Origin: Pseudarthrobacter sp.
GTDB taxonomy: Bacteria; Actinomycetota; Actinomycetes; Actinomycetales; Micrococcaceae
Length of the DNA stretch: 64,000 bases
Assembly: GCA_031178005.1 (NCBI GenBank)
Contig: JAPSJV010000001.1
Coordinates: forward strand, 124,001 to 188,000
Reading direction: 5' to 3'
A program made the position numbers and the translations under genes. Of the stretch, positions 16,949 through 26,031 are shown one piece after another; position 1 is the first letter of the stretch, and every line of letters begins with the position of its first letter. Under the pieces are notes generated by a model. That model had not been told where the DNA came from and did no database searches. It worked only from the letters and a program-made list of their open reading frames with translations.

Positions 16949-17479
16949 CTAGTTGGGGACGTTCAGGTGGAGCGCGGACAGCACGTCCTCCACCAGTTGT
17001 TCGGGGGTGTGGCTGATGTCCAGCACCAGGCTGCCGGTGGCGATTTCTTCATCAGTCAACGGTTCAAGGGTGGCCAACTGGCTGGGCAGCAGCGTGGGCG
17101 GCATAAAGTGTCCGGTGCGGTTCTGGATGCGCTCGCCCAGCAGTTCGGGATCGCCGTTAAGGTGCAGGAAAACAACGTTGCCATCGGCTTCGCTGAGCAG
17201 GTCCCGGTAGCTCTGCTTCAGGGCTGAGCAGGTCAGGACGGTGCACTGGCCGGCGTCTGCCTGCTTGGTCATCCAGTCCCGGATGGCAGTGAGCCAGGGC
17301 CAACGGTCTTCGTCGTTCAACGGGGTGCCGCTGTTCATCTTGGCGATGTTGGAGGCAGGGTGGAATTCATCGGCCTCAGCCATGGTCCAGCCCAGGCGGG
17401 CGGACAGCGCTTCGGCGAGGGTGGTTTTGCCGGAACCGGCAACACCCATCACCACAAGATGCGTGGCAGCAGACTTCAT
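16949..17479 (-). CDS. gntK: Gluconokinase
   Basis: The 176-residue enzyme phosphorylates gluconate with ATP to give 6-phosphogluconate, feeding the pentose phosphate pathway. The Walker A motif is MGVAGSGKTTLAEAL. The family signature region EADEFHPASNIAKMNSGTPL follows, then DRWPWL and TCSALKQSYRD. Length and motifs fit the GntK family. The ATG at 17479 was chosen because GGAGGTAG stands seven bases upstream, although the frame is open further upstream. It is the first gene of the gntK-gntP operon and is divergent from an FCD-type regulator. Confidence 0.95.
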   Translation of the reverse strand: MKSAATHLVVMGVAGSGKTTLAEALSARLGWTMAEADEFHPASNIAKMNSGTPLNDEDRWPWLTAIRDWMTKQADAGQCTVLTCSALKQSYRDLLSEADGNVVFLHLNGDPELLGERIQNRTGHFMPPTLLPSQLATLEPLTDEEIATGSLVLDISHTPEQLVEDVLSALHLNVPN

Positions 17480-17553
17480 TGTTCTACCTCCGTAGAAGAC
17501 GTCGTTGGCTTCAGGTGAAGCTTCTGGCACCGACAATACTCGGTGTGAGAAAT

Positions 17554-17588
17554 AAGATAGCACCATTTCATAATTTAGGTACTATCTT
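17554..17588. promoter_or_regulatory. Long inverted repeat, probable operator of the gluconate regulator
   Basis: AAGATAGCACC (17554-17564) and GGTACTATCTT (17578-17588) pair at ten of eleven positions around a 13-base AT-rich centre. The repeat lies in the gap between gntK and the divergent FCD regulator, where it could control both. Local base composition is clearly more AT-rich than the flanks. Confidence 0.6.
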
Positions 17589-17663
17589 TTCGTGACACTG
17601 GTCATATCTTTCGTCAAACTCGCATAGACTGTGCATGCGCTTTGGGGCGCAGAGGAGGCAAGA

Positions 17664-18407
17664 ATGTCGATGACGACACCCATTTCCGTGCCGGGAGCAG
17701 GGCCACGTACGCTTCCGGGAGCTACGCCGGATGCCCTGCACGTGCGGGTGTTGGATGCCCTGGGCGAGGCAATAGTCTCCGGAGACCTGCCGCCCGGCCA
17801 GCGGCTCACGCTGGAGGGCCTGCAGCAGGAATACGACATCTCCCGCACCCTCGCCCGTGACACCATGCGGGTCCTTGAATCCATGAACCTGGTCTACTCC
17901 CGCCGCCGGGTGGGCATCGTGGTGCAGGAGCAGGAGTACTGGAACTACTACGACCCCAAACTGGTGCGCTGGCGGCTGGCATCCCGGCACCGCGCGGAAC
18001 AGTACGCCAGCCTCACCGAACTGCGGATCGCCGTCGAACCCATCGCTGCTGCGGGTGCCGCGAAACGCGCCGGAGCAGGCGAACGACGGCGGCTGGCGGC
18101 TTTGGCGGCGGAGCTCCGGCGGCTGGGGGAGGCCGGGGACCTTGAGGCTTTCCTGGCGGTGGACATTGAGTTCCACCAGTTGCTTCTGCACAGCTGTGGA
18201 AACGAGATGTTCAAGGCGCTGGACGTGATGGTGGCCGAGGTGCTGTCCAGCCGTACGCGCCAAGGGCTCATGCCGTTCAAGCCTCGTCCGGAAGCGCTCA
18301 AAGCCCACGAAGATGTGGCATTGGCCGTGGCCGACGGGGATGCTGCCGCGGCGGAAGCTGCCATGCACCACATCCTGGACGAGGTGCGGACGGCGATGGG
18401 GCTTTAG
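17664..18407 (+). CDS. GntR-family FCD-domain regulator of the gluconate operon
   Basis: The 247-residue protein has an N-terminal winged helix (about residues 20-90; EAIVSGDLPPGQRLTLEGL, then YDISRTLARDTMRVLESMNL). A C-terminal FCD ligand-binding bundle follows (about 100-240), with LRIAVEPIAAAGAAKRA, DIEFHQLLLHSCGN and HEDVALAVADGD. The Asp/His residues expected for a metal-dependent FCD pocket are present. Divergence from gntK makes it the likely gluconate or 6-phosphogluconate-responsive repressor, acting through the dyad at 17554-17588. GAGGAGG precedes the ATG. It converges with the DUF202 pair ten bases away. Confidence 0.9.
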   Translation: MSMTTPISVPGAGPRTLPGATPDALHVRVLDALGEAIVSGDLPPGQRLTLEGLQQEYDISRTLARDTMRVLESMNLVYSRRRVGIVVQEQEYWNYYDPKLVRWRLASRHRAEQYASLTELRIAVEPIAAAGAAKRAGAGERRRLAALAAELRRLGEAGDLEAFLAVDIEFHQLLLHSCGNEMFKALDVMVAEVLSSRTRQGLMPFKPRPEALKAHEDVALAVADGDAAAAEAAMHHILDEVRTAMGL

Positions 18408-18417
18408 CCTCCTCTGA

Positions 18418-18750
18418 TCAGGAGGCCAGTACCACTGCAATTCCCAGGCCGCCCAACGTCACGCACGCCAGCGATGTCCAGAGTACGGCGGCTACGTCTG
18501 CGCCCAGCCGTTCGGTGGCAATACCGTGTGAGCTGGCCCGGTAACGGCGCCGCTGGGTGAAGTAGATGGCTCCGGCGGCCGTAACTGCAACCGCGAAAAG
18601 CGCCAGGATGGGCAATCCGTGCAGGGGCAGCCAGCGCAGGAAGATGGCGCTGACCGTGATGAGGGCCATCATGGTGCGGCCCCACGCCAGCGTGGTCCGT
18701 TCAGGCTGCAGGCCAGGGTCCTGGTGCGGAGACAACGTCCTTGCCGGCAT
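18418..18750 (-). CDS. DUF202 membrane protein, second of a pair
   Basis: The 110-residue protein has the DUF202 signature near its N-terminus (QPERTTLAWGRTMMALITVS). Three hydrophobic segments follow, including LPILALFAVAVTAAGAIYF and LWTSLACVTLGGLGIAVVLA. The function of the family is unknown. It follows a YidH-type DUF202 paralogue by four bases on the same strand; the two are commonly found together and may form a complex. The upstream gene is the longer member. Confidence 0.88.
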   Translation of the reverse strand: MPARTLSPHQDPGLQPERTTLAWGRTMMALITVSAIFLRWLPLHGLPILALFAVAVTAAGAIYFTQRRRYRASSHGIATERLGADVAAVLWTSLACVTLGGLGIAVVLAS

Positions 18751-18754
18751 GGGG

Positions 18755-19156
18755 TCAGTCCAGCAGGATGACGACGAGCACCACTGCTGCGGCCAGCGCC
18801 CCGGCTCCGGCCAGGAGCGGAATAATCAGCGGCAGTGGGAGCGGGGCCTTGTTGCGCATGCTTCGTTCCACCCGCAGCCACCGGACGGCTGCACCCGCGC
18901 TCAGCAGCATGCCCAGGCCCAACAGCAGGATCGCGATGCCCTGCCGGACGGGCTCAATGAAGAGGTCGGCAGTAAAAGCCTCGATGGCGATTCCGCCCGC
19001 CAGCAGGGCCATGGCCGTGCGGATCCAGGCCAGGAAGGTGCGCTCGTTGGCCAGCGTGAACCTCGGATCCGGCTCGGAGCCGCCCGGGAGCAGGCGCTCG
19101 GCAAGCCGGCTGCGGCGGAAAGGCTGTTCGGGAGATTGGTCGCTGGGCACGTTCAC
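18755..19156 (-). CDS. YidH-type DUF202 membrane protein, first of a pair
   Basis: The 133-residue protein contains the DUF202 core: DPRFTLANERTFLAWIRTAM, then hydrophobic segments AGGIAIEAF, IAILLLGLGMLLSAGAAVRW and LIIPLLAGAGALAAAVVLVV. A basic N-terminal extension of about 30 residues precedes it. The conserved NERTFLAWIRT block is the family mark. It has a GTG start. The partner DUF202 gene starts four bases after its stop, so the pair is surely co-expressed. No biochemical role is known. Confidence 0.88.
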   Translation of the reverse strand: MNVPSDQSPEQPFRRSRLAERLLPGGSEPDPRFTLANERTFLAWIRTAMALLAGGIAIEAFTADLFIEPVRQGIAILLLGLGMLLSAGAAVRWLRVERSMRNKAPLPLPLIIPLLAGAGALAAAVVLVVILLD

Positions 19157-19311
19157 AGTTTAGCCACCAGCCTACGGACGGCCCTGCCCGCAAAGACGGC
19201 CCTGCCCTGCAAAAGCGTTGCTGGGTACCGCCGTTCCTACGGGGGAGGGCCGCTCGTCTTCCAACGCGTAGGCGGAGGGAATGCCTGGCGGTCGAATCCC
19301 GTTGCCCGGGC

Positions 19312-20343
19312 ATGACACGAATTGGTTTTCTCTCCTTCGGCCATTGGGGTCCCGGGCAGGGTTCCCGCACTCGCACCGGTGGTGAGGCCCTGACCCAGGC
19401 CATCGAACTCGCCGTGGCGGCGGAGGAGCTTGGCGTCAACGGCGCCTTCTTCCGCGTGCACCACTTCGCCCGTCAGCAGGCTTCTCCCTTCCCGCTGCTG
19501 GCTGCCATCGCAGCCCGGACCAGCCGTATTGAAATGGGTACGGGCGTGATCGACATGCGTTACGAAAATCCCCTCTACATGGCGGAAGAAGCCGCAGCTG
19601 TGGACCTGATCAGCGGCGGCAGGCTGCAGCTCGGCGTCAGTCGCGGTTCACCCGAACCGGCCCTCAACGGAGCTGAGGCCTTCGGCTACCATCCAGGGCC
19701 GGGAAAGACGGACGCGGACATGGCGCGGGAGCATACGGAGCTGTTCCGCAAGGCCATCAGCGGAGCGGGCGTTGCCCCGGCGGACCCCCGGTATACGGGG
19801 ACATCGGGTTTGTTGCCCGTATTGCCGCAGTCGCCCGGGCTCGGCGAGCGGATCTGGTGGGGTGCCGGCACCAGGAAGACGGCAGCATGGGCGGCGGAAC
19901 AGGGGATGAACCTGATGAGCTCCACGCTGCTGACGGAGGACACCGGGGTGCCATTTGATGAGCTGCAGGCCGAGCAGATTGAGGTGTTCCACTCTGCATG
20001 GAACGAGGCCGGCCACAGTTTCACGCCCCAGGTGTCCGTCAGCCGCAGTGTCCTGCCCATCGTGGATGCAGAAGACCAGCAATACTTTGGCGGATCGGCG
20101 CTGCGGGACGTCCGGGACCAGGTTGGGCGCATTGATGGTTCCATTGCCCGATTCGGTAAGAGTTACGTGGGCTCTCCGGAAGTACTGGCGGAACAGCTCG
20201 GCAAAGACGCAGCAGTCCAGGCTGCCGATCTGGTCATGCTGACGGTGCCCAACCAGCTGGGGGTCGATTTCAATGCCAAGCTTTTGGGGAACATCACCAG
20301 GCACATTGCACCCGCAATCGGGTGGAAGCCGCTCGAAGCCTAG
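19312..20343 (+). CDS. LLM class flavin-dependent oxidoreductase
   Basis: The 343-residue protein is a luciferase-like monooxygenase-fold enzyme. It begins MTRIGFLSFGHWGPG and continues with AIELAVAAEELGVNGAFFRV, then TSRIEMGTGVIDMRYENPLY and EEAAAVDLISGGRLQLGVSR. These are typical TIM-barrel strands that bind FMN (or F420). The C-terminal VGSPEVLAEQLGKD is conserved in the family. The substrate is unknown. No ribosome-binding site is evident ahead of the ATG, so the mRNA may be leaderless. It is followed by a hairpin at 20344-20365. Confidence 0.9.
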   Translation: MTRIGFLSFGHWGPGQGSRTRTGGEALTQAIELAVAAEELGVNGAFFRVHHFARQQASPFPLLAAIAARTSRIEMGTGVIDMRYENPLYMAEEAAAVDLISGGRLQLGVSRGSPEPALNGAEAFGYHPGPGKTDADMAREHTELFRKAISGAGVAPADPRYTGTSGLLPVLPQSPGLGERIWWGAGTRKTAAWAAEQGMNLMSSTLLTEDTGVPFDELQAEQIEVFHSAWNEAGHSFTPQVSVSRSVLPIVDAEDQQYFGGSALRDVRDQVGRIDGSIARFGKSYVGSPEVLAEQLGKDAAVQAADLVMLTVPNQLGVDFNAKLLGNITRHIAPAIGWKPLEA

Positions 20344-20365
20344 ATCCGGTAGTCGGCTACCGGAT
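20344..20365 (+). terminator. Hairpin after the LLM oxidoreductase
   Basis: ATCCGGTAG and CTACCGGAT form a perfect nine-base stem around a TCGG loop. It begins directly after the stop codon. No T-run follows, so termination is probable but not certain. Confidence 0.5.
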
Positions 20366-20508
20366 TAGCATCGGGGGAACCAACCCGTCACACTGTCCGT
20401 TGGGGGTATTAACGGCTTGGGGGCAAACCACTAGGTCATAAATGGTCCGCCCCGGGCCATATGACGAAAGCAGGACAAATTGACCCAAGCCCACCTAGGC
20501 TTAACTGC

Positions 20509-21597
20509 ATGATCAGGCTCCGACGGCTGGCGAACGCAGCATCTGTGATGACCACACCCTTCACGCCCGAAGATTTTCTGGCGTTGTTCAACCCTGTGTT
20601 CTCATCACGCCAGCTTCGCGGCGTGGTGACGCGCGTGGTCCAGGAGACGGCTGAGTCGGCCACCATCTTCTTCAAGCCCGGCCGCGGCTGGCATGCCCAC
20701 CTGGCCGGCCAGTGGGCGCGGATCGGCGTTGAACTCGACGGCGTGCGTCATTGGCGGTCATATTCCCTGAGCGCCGCGGCGGGCAAGAACCCCGCGATCA
20801 CCGTGACCAACATGGGCGCCGTTTCCGGCACCCTGGTCCGGGACACGCGCCCCGGCGACATCCTCTTCCTGGCACCCCCGCAGGGCGACTTCGTCCTCCC
20901 GGAGCACCCCCGTCCCCTCCTGATGCTGACCGCGGGCAGTGGCATCACTCCGGTGATGTCCATGATCCGTACGCTGATTCCGCGGCGCCCGGATGCCGAC
21001 GTCGTACTCATCCACTCATCCCGCACCCCAGGTGAGAGCCTGTTCCGGGAAGAGCTGGCCGAGCTGGCAGACCAGTTCCCCAACTTCCGCCTGGCGCAAT
21101 GGTTCACCCGCAGGCAGGGCCGCATGGACTTCAGCTCCATGAAGGAAATCGAAGAGATCTGCCCGGACTGGAGCGATCGTGCCGCCTATGCGTGCGGCCC
21201 CGAAGGCTTCCTGGACGACGCCGAGGCCCTCTGGAACCAGACCGCCCTTGCCTCTCCTGATGCATCCACCGAGGCCTCCGGCGGCTGCAGCCTCAAAATC
21301 GAACGTTTCAGTACCAGCCTGGCCGGTGGGGATGGGCGCGACGGCGGACTGGTCACCTTTGAGTCCTCGGACCGCGAAGTTCAGGCCGACGGCGCCACGC
21401 CCCTTCTGGACGTCGGCGAAGATGCAGGCGTACTGATGCCCAGCGGCTGTCGGATGGGCATCTGCCACAGTTGCCTTACCCCGCTGCTCTCCGGCAATGT
21501 GCGCGACCTCAGGACCGGTGAAGTCTCTGGCGAGCCGGGCCAACTAATCCAAACGTGTGTTTCGGCAGCTGCCGGACCCGTCAACCTCGAAATCTGA
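20509..21597 (+). CDS. Ferredoxin reductase with C-terminal 2Fe-2S domain (desaturase electron donor)
   Basis: The 362-residue flavoprotein has three parts. An FAD domain carries HWRSYSLSAAAG. An NADPH domain carries PLLMLTAGSGITPVMSMIR and YACGPEGFLDDAE. A plant-type 2Fe-2S ferredoxin domain at the C-terminus has cysteines in SGCRMGICHSCLTPL and a later QTCVS. It passes electrons from NADPH to the desaturase whose gene starts ten bases downstream. The ATG at 20509 gives the family-typical start MIRLRRLANAAS; an earlier ATG lies in sequence with no homology. This pairing is known from the Mycobacterium Rv3230c-DesA3 system. Confidence 0.93.
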   Translation: MIRLRRLANAASVMTTPFTPEDFLALFNPVFSSRQLRGVVTRVVQETAESATIFFKPGRGWHAHLAGQWARIGVELDGVRHWRSYSLSAAAGKNPAITVTNMGAVSGTLVRDTRPGDILFLAPPQGDFVLPEHPRPLLMLTAGSGITPVMSMIRTLIPRRPDADVVLIHSSRTPGESLFREELAELADQFPNFRLAQWFTRRQGRMDFSSMKEIEEICPDWSDRAAYACGPEGFLDDAEALWNQTALASPDASTEASGGCSLKIERFSTSLAGGDGRDGGLVTFESSDREVQADGATPLLDVGEDAGVLMPSGCRMGICHSCLTPLLSGNVRDLRTGEVSGEPGQLIQTCVSAAAGPVNLEI

Positions 21598-21607
21598 GGA
21601 GCAACGA

Positions 21608-22771
21608 ATGTCAGTAACAACAACAAGCAGGCCGGCTGCTGCCGGCACCACCAAGCCCCGTCCCGGCGCGCTCGCCGATTCCGGCAGCCCGCTGGTGCGC
21701 CCTCCGGCTGCCGCCCACCTTACTGACGAGCAGGTTGCGGAGCTGGGCCGCGAACTTGACGCCATCCGCGACGACATCCTGTCCAAGCGGGGCGCTTCCG
21801 ACGCTGCCTACATCCGCCGCATGGTCAAGATCCAGCGTGGCCTGGAGCTTTCCGGCCGCGCTGCGCTGCTGGTCAGCAAGAACAAAGGCGCCTGGGTTGC
21901 CGGTACCACCCTGCTCAGCCTGTCCAAGATCATGGCCAGCATGGAGCTGGGACACAACATCCTCCACGGCCAGTGGGACTGGATGCGGGACCCGGACATC
22001 CACTCCACCACGTGGGAATGGGACTTTGTCACTCCCGCGCGCTCCTGGCAGCACACCCACAATGACCTCCACCACCGCTGGACCAACGTTGTGGGCAAGG
22101 ACCGCGACGTCGGATACAACCTGCTGCGCATGGACCCGGATCAGGAATGGAAGCCCTTCAACCTGGGCAACCCGATCTACAACGCGCTGCTGGCACCTGT
22201 CTTCGAGTGGGGCATTGCCCTCTACGATCTTGAGATCCCGGAGTACAAAGAGGGCCTGAAGTCCAAGGAAGCCATGCTCAAGGACCTCAAGTCCCTGGGC
22301 CGCAAGGTAGTCACTCAGTTCACCAAGGACTACGCAGCAACTCCCGCACTGGCCATGCTCACCGGTTCCGGCAAGCAGGCACTGGTGGGTACGCTCACGG
22401 CCAATGCAGTCCGCAACGTCTGGGCGCACGCCGTCATATTCTGCGGCCACTTCCCGGAAGGAACGGATACCTTCACCGAGGAAATGGTGGAGGGTGAGAC
22501 CCGCGGAGACTGGTACGTCCGGCAGATGATCGGCTCGGCCAACATCTCCGGTTCCAAGTTCATGCACCTCATGACCGGAAACCTTTCCCACCAGATCGAG
22601 CACCACCTCTTCCCGGACCTGCCGTCCAACCGCTATGCGGAAGTGGCACCGCGCGTCCGCGAAATCTGCCAGCGCTACGGCCTGAAGTACACCACCGGCC
22701 CGCTGCTGAAGCAGGTTGGCTCGTCCTGGGCCAAGGTATTCAAGCTGGCACTGCCCGGCAAGCCTGCCTAG
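21608..22771 (+). CDS. Membrane fatty acid (acyl-CoA) desaturase
   Basis: The 387-residue di-iron desaturase inserts a double bond in acyl chains. The three histidine boxes are present: HNILH, HTHNDLHH and HQIEHH. Hydrophobic stretches between them are modest, e.g. AGTTLLSLSKIMASMELG. The N-terminal 40 residues are Pro/Ala/Thr-rich and probably flexible. GAGGAG precedes the ATG. It is co-transcribed with the ferredoxin reductase, ten bases upstream. The system likely adjusts membrane fluidity in the cold or on demand. A hairpin follows at 22784-22833. Confidence 0.94.
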   Translation: MSVTTTSRPAAAGTTKPRPGALADSGSPLVRPPAAAHLTDEQVAELGRELDAIRDDILSKRGASDAAYIRRMVKIQRGLELSGRAALLVSKNKGAWVAGTTLLSLSKIMASMELGHNILHGQWDWMRDPDIHSTTWEWDFVTPARSWQHTHNDLHHRWTNVVGKDRDVGYNLLRMDPDQEWKPFNLGNPIYNALLAPVFEWGIALYDLEIPEYKEGLKSKEAMLKDLKSLGRKVVTQFTKDYAATPALAMLTGSGKQALVGTLTANAVRNVWAHAVIFCGHFPEGTDTFTEEMVEGETRGDWYVRQMIGSANISGSKFMHLMTGNLSHQIEHHLFPDLPSNRYAEVAPRVREICQRYGLKYTTGPLLKQVGSSWAKVFKLALPGKPA

Positions 22772-22783
22772 TTCCCGTTTTCC

Positions 22784-22833
22784 AAACGGCCCGTCCGACA
22801 TATCCCATTTGGGACGTGCCGGCTGGGCCGTTT
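22784..22833 (+). terminator. Hairpin after the desaturase
   Basis: AAACGGCCC (22784-22792) and GGGCCGTTT (22825-22833) pair perfectly, with a second internal CCCATTTGGG palindrome in the loop. TGTTTGTC follows the stem. It lies between convergent genes and may end both. Confidence 0.55.
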
Positions 22834-22860
22834 GTTTGTCCGGTTGTTCTCTTTGGCTGG

Positions 22861-23763
<903 letters not shown>

Positions 23764-23889
23764 CTATGGACAGCGGCTGGAGGACAGAACCCCGTAGTCA
23801 GTCGGGGCCTTTTGGTAGCGGGGGGACTTCCTCCTCAAGTTACCTCCCTCATTTCCCCGAGTACTTGACGCTGCCTGGAATACATGGTT

Positions 23890-23913
23890 GGTTAGTTACG
23901 TAAGTAGCTAACC
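23890..23913. promoter_or_regulatory. Imperfect 24-base palindrome upstream of the YtrA-type regulator
   Basis: GGTTAG and CTAACC are the outer arms, enclosing TTACGTAAGTAG, which is itself nearly symmetrical. It lies 33 bases upstream of the TTG start of the GntR/YtrA gene. YtrA regulators repress their own ABC operon from such dyads. A TTGACG (23865-23870) upstream may be a -35 element. Confidence 0.5.
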
Positions 23914-23945
23914 GAATAGGCTGCAGTGAACAGATAGGCCGGCAC

Positions 23946-24305
23946 TTGGACGACTCGCGACCGATCTTTATCCAGATCGCAGAAAAGGTCGAAAACGACA
24001 TCATCGAAGGGACGCTCCCGGAAGAGGAGCAGATCCCTTCGATCAATGAGTTCGCGGCGTTCTATCGGATCAATCCGGCCACCGCGCTGAAGGGGGTAAA
24101 TCGTCTTGTTGACGACGGCATCGTGGCAAAACGCAGGGGGATCGGCATGTTTGTAACAAAGGGGGCGCGGAACCGGCTGATAAAACGCCGGCAGGAGCGC
24201 TTTGCGGCGGAGTACGTCCAGCCGCTGATCATCGAAGCCCAAAAACTGGGCATCAGCATTGACGACCTGGCGGGCATGCTGCGCGCCGAGAGGATTGACG
24301 CATGA
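23946..24305 (+). CDS. GntR-family regulator, YtrA subfamily
   Basis: The 119-residue protein has a GntR winged helix (DSRPIFIQIAEKVENDIIEG, then IPSINEFAAFYRINPATALK and GIGMFVTKGA). A short C-terminal tail of about 45 residues follows, the hallmark of the YtrA subfamily. These regulators sit at the head of ABC transporter operons, as here: its stop overlaps the ATG of the ATPase gene (ATGA at 24302). A TTG start is needed; the upstream Shine-Dalgarno is weak. It probably represses its own operon through the palindrome at 23890-23913. Confidence 0.92.
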   Translation: MDDSRPIFIQIAEKVENDIIEGTLPEEEQIPSINEFAAFYRINPATALKGVNRLVDDGIVAKRRGIGMFVTKGARNRLIKRRQERFAAEYVQPLIIEAQKLGISIDDLAGMLRAERIDA

Positions 24306-25225
24306 GCACGCCACTGGTCCGCGCCAGCGGACTTACCAAAAGCTATGGCGGGATGACCGCCGTCGACTCCGTTGATTTCTCCCTGGAGGAAGGCCGGATC
24401 TACGGCCTGCTGGGGAGGAACGGTGCCGGGAAAACCACCATCATGCAGATGCTCACCGGCCAGCTGTTTCCGACGTCAGGAACTGTCGAAATCATGGGCC
24501 GGGAACCCGCGGAAAATGCCGAGGCGCTGCGCAGGATGTGCTTCATCGCGGAGTCCCAGCGCTACCCCGACAGCTTCTCGGCGCGGCATGTCTTCAAGGC
24601 AGCCCGCTGGTTCTTCGAAAACTGGGACGCCGAATTCGCCGAGCAGCTCACTGCTGAGTTCAGGCTTCCGCTGAAGCGCCCCATCAAAAAGCTCTCCCGC
24701 GGCCAGCTCTCTTCCGTCGGTGTCATCGTGGGCCTGGCGTCCCGGGCTCCGCTGACCTTCTTCGACGAGCCGTATTTGGGGCTCGACGCCGTGGCACGGC
24801 ATCTCTTCTACGACCGGTTGCTGGAGGACTACACGGAGCATCCGCGGACCGTGGTGCTCTCCACCCACCTGATTGATGAAGTAGCAAAACTCCTGGAACA
24901 CGTCATCATCATCGATCAGGGCCGCATCCTCCTGGACCAGGACGCAGACGAGGTGCGTGGATCGGCCACCACCGTGGCCGGACCGCAGCGCACCGTGGAC
25001 TCCTTCATTGTCGGACGGTCGGTGATTGGCCGCGAAGGACTGGGCGGTCTCTCGTCAGTAACTGTCCAGGGCCGGCTCAGCCAGCCTGATCGCGTGCAGG
25101 CTGCTGAACTTGGCCTCGAGCTGGCACCCGTATCGCTTCAGCAACTCGTCATCCACCTCACCGGATCCGCACCTGAGGGTGCAGCAAACACATACGGCAA
25201 CTCCAGCAAGGAGGCGGCAGCATGA
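24302..25225 (+). CDS. ABC transporter ATP-binding protein (YtrB-like)
   Basis: The 307-residue ATPase has Walker A GRNGAGKTT, signature LSRGQLSS (a variant of LSGGQ), Walker B LTFFDEPYLGLD and switch histidine in VVLSTHLID. A C-terminal extension of about 90 residues after the nucleotide-binding domain is of unknown fold. It is translationally coupled to the YtrA regulator upstream and the permease downstream (ATGA overlaps at both ends). The transported substrate is unknown. Relatives in YtrA operons respond to cell-envelope antibiotics. Confidence 0.93.
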   Translation: MSTPLVRASGLTKSYGGMTAVDSVDFSLEEGRIYGLLGRNGAGKTTIMQMLTGQLFPTSGTVEIMGREPAENAEALRRMCFIAESQRYPDSFSARHVFKAARWFFENWDAEFAEQLTAEFRLPLKRPIKKLSRGQLSSVGVIVGLASRAPLTFFDEPYLGLDAVARHLFYDRLLEDYTEHPRTVVLSTHLIDEVAKLLEHVIIIDQGRILLDQDADEVRGSATTVAGPQRTVDSFIVGRSVIGREGLGGLSSVTVQGRLSQPDRVQAAELGLELAPVSLQQLVIHLTGSAPEGAANTYGNSSKEAAA

Positions 25226-25986
25226 CCGCACTGGCCAGCTCCCCATCGCTACACGTCAAAGCCGCGCCCCGCTCACGGGAGATCCTGCGGATTGTCCGGC
25301 TCCATACTGTGAACCCGTCCATCTTCTTCGGTTCCCCGCTGCTGATCCTCGGCGCCGCCTGGGCTGTTAGTGCGGTAATTGCCTTGATCATGCTGGGTGC
25401 CGGATCCTCCACAGAGGATCTGGAGGGCATGCGCTATAGCTGGGCTGTCCTCTCGCCGCAGTGGTATCTGATGGTGGTGGGTATCCAAGCGGTTGGACTG
25501 ACTTTCTCCTTCGCCCTCGGATTCGGCGCCACCCGCCGGGACTTCTGGTTGGGAACCAGCCTGATGTTCGTGGCCACCTCGGCGGTGTTCGCCGCGTTGA
25601 TTGCCTCATTGGTCCAGCTGGAGATTGCCACCGGCGGCTGGGGGATAGGGATGCATATGTTCAATGCGCTCTGGTTCGGCCACAACGGATGGCTGATGGA
25701 CTTCTACAGCGCCTTTGCGCTGCAGCTGCTGGTCCTCTTCCTCGGGGCAAGCATCACTACCGTTTACATGCGGTGGCGGATGCGCGGCATGATGGTGGTG
25801 CTGTTCTCAGCGATCACGGTGCTGCTGGGGCTGGTGGCCATTATGACCCTGGGCGGGCACTGGCCAGCCGTCATTGACTGGTTCGGTTCCATCGGCATGG
25901 CAGGCATATTCACCGTCCTGCTCGGTATTGCCTTGGTGTGCGCCGCCGCCGGATACCTGGTGATCCGGCGGGCGACACCACGCTAG
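25222..25986 (+). CDS. ABC transporter permease subunit
   Basis: The 254-residue membrane protein has about six hydrophobic segments: FGSPLLILGAAWAVSAVIAL, WYLMVVGIQAVGLTFSFALG, LMFVATSAVFAALIASLVQL, ALQLLVLFLGASITTVYM, LFSAITVLLGLVAIMTLGG and MAGIFTVLLGIALVCAAAG. It has no ATPase motifs. Its ATG overlaps the ATPase stop, so it is the membrane partner of that protein. The operon ends in a strong hairpin at 25989-26031. Confidence 0.9.
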   Translation: MTALASSPSLHVKAAPRSREILRIVRLHTVNPSIFFGSPLLILGAAWAVSAVIALIMLGAGSSTEDLEGMRYSWAVLSPQWYLMVVGIQAVGLTFSFALGFGATRRDFWLGTSLMFVATSAVFAALIASLVQLEIATGGWGIGMHMFNALWFGHNGWLMDFYSAFALQLLVLFLGASITTVYMRWRMRGMMVVLFSAITVLLGLVAIMTLGGHWPAVIDWFGSIGMAGIFTVLLGIALVCAAAGYLVIRRATPR

Positions 25987-25988
25987 GG

Positions 25989-26031
25989 ACGACGCCTGAA
26001 GCTGCGCTTGGGGCGCTGCTTCAGGCGTCGT
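25989..26031. terminator. Strong convergent hairpin between ABC operon and GAF-ANTAR gene
   Basis: ACGACGCCTGAAGC (25989-26002) and GCTTCAGGCGTCGT (26018-26031) form a perfect 14-base stem with a 15-base loop. The right arm contains the stop codon and last codons of the minus-strand gene. It probably terminates plus-strand transcription from the ABC operon. Confidence 0.65.
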
